A stretch of 64,000 nucleotides of DNA from Larix kaempferi (lineage: Eukaryota; Streptophyta; Pinopsida; Pinales; Pinaceae): positions 9,059,001-9,123,000 of the forward strand of contig BSBM01000994.1 of the NCBI GenBank assembly GCA_027924585.1. Direction: 5' to 3'. Each line of letters opens with the position of its first letter. Position 1 is the first letter of the stretch. The notes beneath the pieces were generated by a model that saw only the letters and a program-made list of their open reading frames with translations, did not search any database and was not told where the DNA came from. This document shows positions 57,704-64,000 of the stretch, piece after piece. Made by a program: the position numbers and the translations under genes.

Positions 57704-59294
57704 TCTCGGCATTGGCTCTGCTCTGCTCTCTGGCTTTTCTTCAAATTTCTAGTCAGCCTCTTGGTGGAGATCAGTATTCAGGGGATGGGAAGCTGCTGGA
57801 TGAAATTTCAGATGAGGTTCAGCCATCTTTAATCTCTTTTCCTGGAATTCAGACAGATGGATTTACAGATAAAAAAGGAACTTCAGCAGGTTCAGAACCA
57901 CACAATAAACAGTGCAGCCCGGAGAATGCAGTGTTGAAAGTTTTTATGTATAATCTGCCACCTGAATTTCATTTTGGTATGTTAGATTGGAAGCCAGAAA
58001 GGAGTGTATGGCCGACAAATCTCACTGAAATCCCTCGATATCCCGGAGGACTCAATTTGCAGCACAGTCCGGAATACTGGCTTACTGTGGATCTTCTATC
58101 TTCGAACATGCCTGGCAGAAGCTCTTTCTGCGGTGCCTGGAGAGTTGAAAATTCCAAAGAAGCTGATGTTTTCTTTGTGCCCTTTTTTTCTTCATTGAGT
58201 TATAATAGGCATTCAAAAGTTGAGTCCCGTGGGCACAAGAGCAGAGATGAACATTTGCAGGAGAAATTGTTGCATTTTTTGATGGGTCAGGAGGCCTGGA
58301 GAAGATCAGGTGGAAAGAATCATGTAATAGTTATGCATCATCCTAATAGCATGGTAATAGCAAGGGGGCAGCTTCGCTCGGCAATGTTCATTGTAGCTGA
58401 CTTTGGGCGATATTCACCATTGATAGGCAATGTAGAGAAGGATGTCGTGGCTCCTTACAAGCATATTATTCCTTACTTTGCAAAGGATTCTTCATCATTT
58501 GAAAGCCGAAGCATTCTCCTTTTCTTTCAAGGCGCTATTATCAGGAAGGATGTGAGTTTTTGAATCCCCATGCAATTATTTCCACAATTATTTTTGCCTC
58601 TTAAAAGTGTTCTTGCATGCAGCCTGTTGGTTTTCTTTCTATTCTTTTGCTGGTAGAGAATCCCTTTTTGAGGTACCAAAAGTTCAGGAATTTGATTCCA
58701 AATGTATTTTTTTCAAAAGCCAACATGTTGAATTTACTTTCAATCTTAATTGTTGAATTGGTTGATAATTATCAGGGTGGATTTATTAGACGAAAGCTTA
58801 ATGCTCTTCTGAAGAATGAAAAGGATGTTCATTTTACTTCTGGGAATACAGAGAGGGATGGAATAAGAAGAGCAACTCAAGGCATGCGGTCTTCAAAGTT
58901 TTGCCTAAACATCGCAGGCGATACACCCTCCTCAAATAGACTCTTTGATGCGATTGCTAGCCATTGTGTTCCTGTTATCATTAGTGATGAGATTGAGCTT
59001 CCTTATGAAGATGTTCTTGATTATACAGAGTTCTGCATTTTTGTACAATCTGCTGATGCTGTCAAGAAAGGGTTTTTGTTAAGACTGCTTAAAAATGTTA
59101 AAATTGAAGAATGGACTCGCATGTGGCAAAAATTGAAGGAAGTTAGCCACTATTTTGAGTATCAGTATCCATCTCAGCCTGATGATGCTGTGCAAATGAT
59201 CTGGAAAGCAGTTGCGAGAAAGCTACCTTCTATCAGGCTCTCGCTTCACAAAGGAAAGCACTACTCTAGATCTTGGCTTGCAAAGGCACAGTGA
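57649..59294 (+). CDS. ARAD1: GT47 exostosin-family glycosyltransferase, ARAD1-like (two exons)
   Basis: Exon 1 is 57649-58551 (301 codons) with donor GTGAGT at 58552; the 224-bp intron ends TTATCAG at 58775; exon 2 is 58776-59294 (172 codons plus TGA). Both junctions are phase 0. The 473-residue product is a type II Golgi protein: a short cytosolic tail, a signal anchor at residues about 11-33 (LPLCLLFLISALALLCSLAF), a stem, then the exostosin domain. Diagnostic blocks are YPGGLNLQHSPEYWLTVDLL, FVPFFSSLSYNRHSKV and SSKFCLNIAGDTPSSNRLFD. These match Arabidopsis ARAD1, a probable arabinan alpha-1,5-arabinosyltransferase for pectic rhamnogalacturonan I. No stops or frameshifts. Start chosen for the signal anchor. 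Confidence 0.92.
58552..58775 (+). other. Intron of the ARAD1-like gene
   Basis: GT at 58552-58553 and AG at 58774-58775. Homology to the family resumes exactly at GGFIRRKL after the acceptor. Reading through the donor hits a stop within four codons. Confidence 0.88.
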
Positions 59295-59959
59295 CTCTTT
59301 TTTCAGTCCCAAAAAAATTGTCAGAGGCTAACCGAGATTCGGCCATGATTTGGGTAAGTCACATTCAAATTTGGAATTTACCAAAGAGGATATATTACTG
59401 TCACATAGTTCCATCATACAACCATAAGTCGTCCGATTTTCAAGATGGAAATTGCATTGTTAGCAAGAGTCGATCAATTGGATTGAAAATGTTATTTTTT
59501 TTCTTTGTATGTGTAATTCCTGTGTTTAATGCGCATTACCAATAGAAGAAATGCACAGGAAAATATCAGTAGTAGAGAAAATAAATCAACATGGTTGATT
59601 GTATGTGTACTCTTCCACATTCACAAATGAAGCCAAGATTTGATAGCTGAATATTGAAAAGATGTAACCATATTAATCCTCTGTATCTTATTTCTGAGAT
59701 GGACATGCCCATGTTAATTTTATAGTTAGAAATTTCTTGTATTTTAAATATATTTAAATGACAAACATAAATTTAAATTACAAGATCACAATATGCTCTC
59801 AAATCCATCTCTATATTATTTCTCATTATTGATTACATAATGCAAGCAACAATATTCATAAACAACTTCTATAAGTGGGTAAATCCAAAATCAACATTTA
59901 TATAAGAAGCTACAATGCTACATGTATCAAACATAGAAATAAAACATGAGCTAAGTTGG
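59295..59959 (+). other. 3' flank of the ARAD1-like gene
   Basis: Probable 3' UTR, then AT-rich DNA. AATAAA-type signals occur near 59578. No other gene seen. Confidence 0.5.
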
Positions 59960-62167
59960 TAAAGCCTAATAGCCATCATCATCATCTTCCTCTTCATCAA
60001 GAAAACAAAACAAGATGCATGTTCAATTGTAGAATATGGAGTGAAAGGACTATTTCCAATTCTACTTCTTGGTCCCTCAAGACTCAATGCAGCAAGAGAG
60101 ATGTCCAAGTCAAAGGGTTTTGGATCCACATCCTACTCTTTAGATGGCACACTGCTATATTTTGGATCCCTACGAGATGCAAGGTGAAGGTTGGAATGCA
60201 CATAAACAAGATCCTTAGCTTCTACGAACCCAACCTATTGCAGTTCATTGAATGAATAAAACCATTGGTACTCCAATTCCTTTCTACTAATGAATAGCTT
60301 GCCACTTGTGAAAGAATACGAATGGTAAGGGTTTGCAAACGTACACCATTTTCTCCATGACAAATCCACCATCTAATCGGACTCATGGTGCTCCTCTCAT
60401 CCAGAGTTGATATGTCCAAATAATCATCCAAACTGACAACAAAGCTAGCAAATTCTTCCTTCACCTCCTTATTTAGATGAATTGGGAATATTCTCATAAG
60501 GGCTCTTTTAACTCCATTCGCCACCTCCCTATCCTTATTCAGTGCCTTCCTCTTCCCATTGCTTTGAGCATTAAGGTCTTCATCATAAAATATTAGGTTC
60601 AAGGCATGTACCAAAGCATGCAATGGATTGTTGAACTGGTTCCACCTCTCAACAATTGTTTTCTTCACTAAATCAATAAAATAAGCATCAACAAATACAA
60701 GTTAAGGAGACTCTTGTGAAATGATTTTTGTAGTGTTATCAACCATGGTATCCATGCCATCGTAAACCTCTCCTAAAAGAGGCTTGTTTGTGTCAATGCT
60801 TCATAGAAGTTCAAATGAAGGTGATGTGAACTTGAGCAAGAAATATATCTTGCTCCGCCACGACTCATCATGGCACAATCTGTGCACCATAGTTCCCCAC
60901 TTTGAATCTACATGTCTCCATTTAGCCCAAAGTTGACTCACCACCATAGATACTAATGGTTTCTTGACATCAACAAAGTGTCATAGCATATCAAGTTTGA
61001 GGCATATCTTGTCTCAACAACTTTCAACAATTCTAAAGTGGAGTATTCTTGAAATATTTCTTGAGAATGGTGGTGGTTGGTGATGAATCTGATTATGTCC
61101 CTAGCTTTCCCTGTGAGTTCCTTAATCAATGGAACATTATTTGTCAATCTCTTCTAAAATCATATTTATGGATAGTGCAAAGAGTTAAAAAAATGTGATC
61201 ATACCTACTCTCAATAATCAAACTTATAGCTTTGCAAACTAGTGTATCATTTGTGATAACTTGCACCACCTTAGTAGGCCCTATTTGCTCAATAGTTTTG
61301 ATTAAACTATCAACAATGAATTGAGCATCCTTTACCTCCATTGAACGGTCTTCAACCTTAAAAAACATTGCTCCTTTTGTTGAAGTGGTAATGATATTGA
61401 TCATTAGCCTATGCCTAGTATCTGTCCATCCATTTGAGGCAATGGTAACCTTAAAGCTACTTCATGAAGCATGAATAGGTGCTAAAATATCCTCAACAAG
61501 CTCCTTCTTTTTTAGCAGACTGGTTTGGATTTTTTCATATTTAGGCCCCTTGAACCCTTGAGAAGATGTGTTAATTTCCCTCACCATATCTTGTCAATAA
61601 AAATATTGAACCATGTTAAAAGGGATACCACAAGCATATATGGCCCCTACCACTCTTGTTTTATCTTTCTCTCTCCCTTGAACGTTCAACACTTTAGTTG
61701 TTTTGCTCTCTTGAACTGCAGAAGATGGCCCCTCTTGTTGTTGTTGTTGAGTTGCTTTCCTCTTCCTTGATGCAGAATCCATAGCATAATCTTAGGAGCT
61801 CAAGAAGTAGCTTTAGCAAGTTATTTATGTCTTTTTTTCATCCCATTAGCCTCATTCTACTCACTCACATACTTTTCCCTCTATTATGTCATTTTTTGGG
61901 GGGGCAACCATCAACACCCTTTCCCACTCTATTGTGTCACTTTTTTTGGGAAACCATCAACACCCTTTCCCAATTCATGCAAAAGAATGCATTTTCTCTT
62001 GGGTAAGAACCCTTACACAATTGACAACGAAGATTGCACTCCCATTCCCATGAACCACCACTAAGAATTCATGCAATCTTTTCAACGTGCCTCCAAAGAT
62101 GATAGTGGTCATTCCTCTTGTTGGGATTAGGCTTTGGAAGAAAAGAAGTAGCTTCATTGGAAGCCAT
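59960..62167 (-). pseudogene. hAT-superfamily transposase, decayed
   Basis: The minus-strand pieces are in order. A BED-type zinc finger from ATG 62167 (LWRHVEKIA, stop, then GGSWEWECNL) comes first. The DUF659-type start follows at 61782 (SRKRKATQQQQQ, then GAIYACGIPFN). The catalytic-core region at 61404-61144 includes KGAMFFKVEDRS and VVQVITNDT, and a further core piece is at 61147-60953. The C-terminal hAT dimerisation domain lies in 60668-60222 (PIRWWICHG, then RILSQVASYSLVERNWST), and an acidic tail ends near 59960. At least two frameshifts and several stops separate them. A 47-48-bp tandem duplication (61882-61929, 61930-61976) lies between the first two parts. Terminal inverted repeats and the 8-bp duplication were not found. 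Confidence 0.85.
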
Positions 62168-62924
62168 TGTTATTGCAAAGAAAAAAAGGATCTCCAACAA
62201 ATAATATGGCTAATGGAAGCATAAACCCTAAAAAAAACTCAAATAACTACCAAGAAAGCTTGCTACTTACCTAAACCCATGGGAAATGGTTTTTGAAGTT
62301 GTCCAAAACAAGATAAATTTTTTATTGTAGCTATCCAATGTTAGAAAGTGTACCACAGATAGTCTTCTACAACAACATAACACACTAAGTGAATATGCAT
62401 GACATTGATTTATGTGTAGCATGATGATCTGTAGATGAGGGTGCAACATTATAATAGAATATGAGGGGGGCATGTATTTATTTATAGGCTTCCAGTAGTG
62501 AGGGTGCATGCATACATGCATAAACTTTAGATAGGTTAGGATAAGGTTATCCTTAGATTCCAATTCTAGGAAATTGTATGTCATTTCTAAGTTAAGTAAA
62601 AGAGAGTGCATGAAGTTGCATGTAATAGTTTCACTTTTTTAAGTAGTTTTCTAATTGTAGCCTAAGTTTAAGTTCACTTAGGCATATTGTAACATCCTCA
62701 AATTTCACAAAAATTTAAAATTTTCTAAGTAGCATTAAATGCTTCTATTTGTTATGCGGAAAGTAGCATTAATGATAATTTAATTCATTTAACCATAGAC
62801 TAAATATTTTCTATGACGACACCTACTTCAAAAGGTCGTCGGTGTTTGAATGAGTTACGTCGCTTACACGCAGTGATTACTATACTTTGTCGTAATCATT
62901 TTTAATACACCAACATAGATCCAT

Positions 62925-63040
62925 CTTAAACCCATATCTATCAAGCACCGAGAGGGATCCAATTTCTTGAGGTGTATTTCTTTTCTTAAATTTAAACTCA
63001 AGAAATTTGATATCTCTTGATTGATAGATCTGGGTTTAAG
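62925..63040. repeat. Imperfect inverted repeat (hairpin)
   Basis: Arms 62925-62972 and 62996-63040 pair over about 45 bp with a 23-nt loop (CTTAAACCCA with TGGGTTTAAG; AATTTCTTGA with TCAAGAAATT). It could be a small fold-back element or a hairpin precursor. Confidence 0.75.
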
Positions 63041-63210
63041 TTTTAAGTTTTTATTTTATAAACTAACATCGATTTTTTAATTACTTTTCATAATATTTTA
63101 TTTTATGAGCTAAAATGGATTTTTTTAAAATACTTTCCACAATTTTTTATTTTATGAGCAAACATGAATTTATTAATGGCCGACATAATAAAATTTTTTT
63201 GCTCTTTTTT

Positions 63211-63348
63211 TACTCGTGTAACGTTACTGGACAAACGTTACAACATCTCCCTCATACTCGTGTGTAACGTTACATGGATGCACGTTACAACATCTCCCTC
63301 ATACTCATGTGTAACGTTACATGGACAGACGTTACAAGATCTCCCTCA
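63211..63348. repeat. 47-bp tandem array rich in GTAACGTTAC palindromes
   Basis: Three units, at about 63211-63254, 63255-63301 and 63302-63348. Each has TAACGTTAC, a second CGTTACAA and ATCTCCCTCAT. A short ORF runs over the array but is not credible as a gene. Confidence 0.9.
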
Positions 63349-64000
63349 TATTGGGCCGTAGAGCGCCTCTCAGTGCAATGATACTGTATAAAGAAATATG
63401 CTAGTTGTTTCAATGTTGTAATATCATCATGTAATCCTTATTCCTTTGTTTGAATGCATCATCATTATAAATGTTTACATGATATTTCAATATCTGAATA
63501 CTTGAATTATTTCTTATTCAAAATGTACATCGTCATTTATTTTATCCGTTCCTATGTTATAAATTTTGACCATGGAGACTAACTGTTTGTTTTCCTTTGT
63601 AATGAAGGGATCCTATGGGTACCCCGAGGCTTACTTAGTTATTTATAGCTAACGCTCTTAATCTTCTATACAGATCACAGGTAAGAGTGAGATTCCAAAC
63701 TGAAGAAATAATCGATGTATGCCAATATGACTTGTTGTAGTTCATTTAGCCTTTGGTGTTTAAGGACAATTGTATAGAGAACTTATTTTAAACAGGGGTA
63801 AGACCTACCCTAGCTATGATCGCCATTTTAAGGGATTTATTCAATTTAATGACATCTATATACATTTTAAAGGTATATATGTCTATTTATCTTTTAGCTT
63901 AAACTTGGCATAAGGTTCACTATATATGATTCGATATTGGTTATCAATATGAATTTAATTCCAATTCCAATTATTGTTTCATTAATATTATATTGTGATC
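63349..64000. other. AT-rich DNA, no feature seen
   Basis: Nothing recognisable beyond A/T-rich sequence. Confidence 0.5.

Overview
The window looks like plant nuclear DNA with very low gene density, most likely from a conifer. This rests on one complete plant-type gene, several nested LTR retrotransposons, many decayed gene fragments, and an almost intact Penelope-like retroelement with a GIY-YIG endonuclease. Among plants, endonuclease-bearing Penelope-like elements are known from conifers. The species assignment is inference; no rRNA, organellar or other marker gene is present.

Layout. 1-3400 (-): broken Ty3/gypsy (Athila-like) gag, primer-binding site and 5' LTR. 3496-5082 (-): LINE ORF1 remnant with DUF4283-like domain and zinc knuckle. 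5402-8934 (+): Penelope-like element with 300-bp pseudo-LTRs that carry hammerhead-ribozyme-like folds; its single reading frame has one premature stop. 8939-17365: AT-rich DNA with gene fragments (GTE/BET NET exon, possible ERF N-terminus, LRR receptor kinase pseudogene) and short GACCG-rich repeats. 20345-31081: a collapsed chromovirus whose 3' LTR was hit by a 10.1-kb gag-pro LTR element (element B, 20949-31070), itself hit by a 2.0-kb solo LTR. 32035-36175 and 45939-49752: an unassigned GTCGAC-rich repeat complex and a decayed reading frame of more than 1,200 codons, split by a second gag-pro LTR element (element C, 36176-45938). 50000-57500: mostly empty, with a 20-residue HD-Zip III exon scrap and an RNase H remnant. 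57649-59294 (+): an apparently functional two-exon GT47 gene of the ARAD1 type. 59960-62167 (-): decayed hAT transposase. 62900-63350: a hairpin and a tandem array.

Only the ARAD1-like gene looks like an intact host gene. Elements B and C carry gag and protease but no reverse transcriptase or integrase, so they probably depend on an autonomous partner. They share internal non-coding blocks although their LTRs differ. The best candidates for something undescribed are the GTCGAC-rich complex with its very long unknown reading frame, and the hammerhead-like folds 12 nt upstream of the Penelope start codon.
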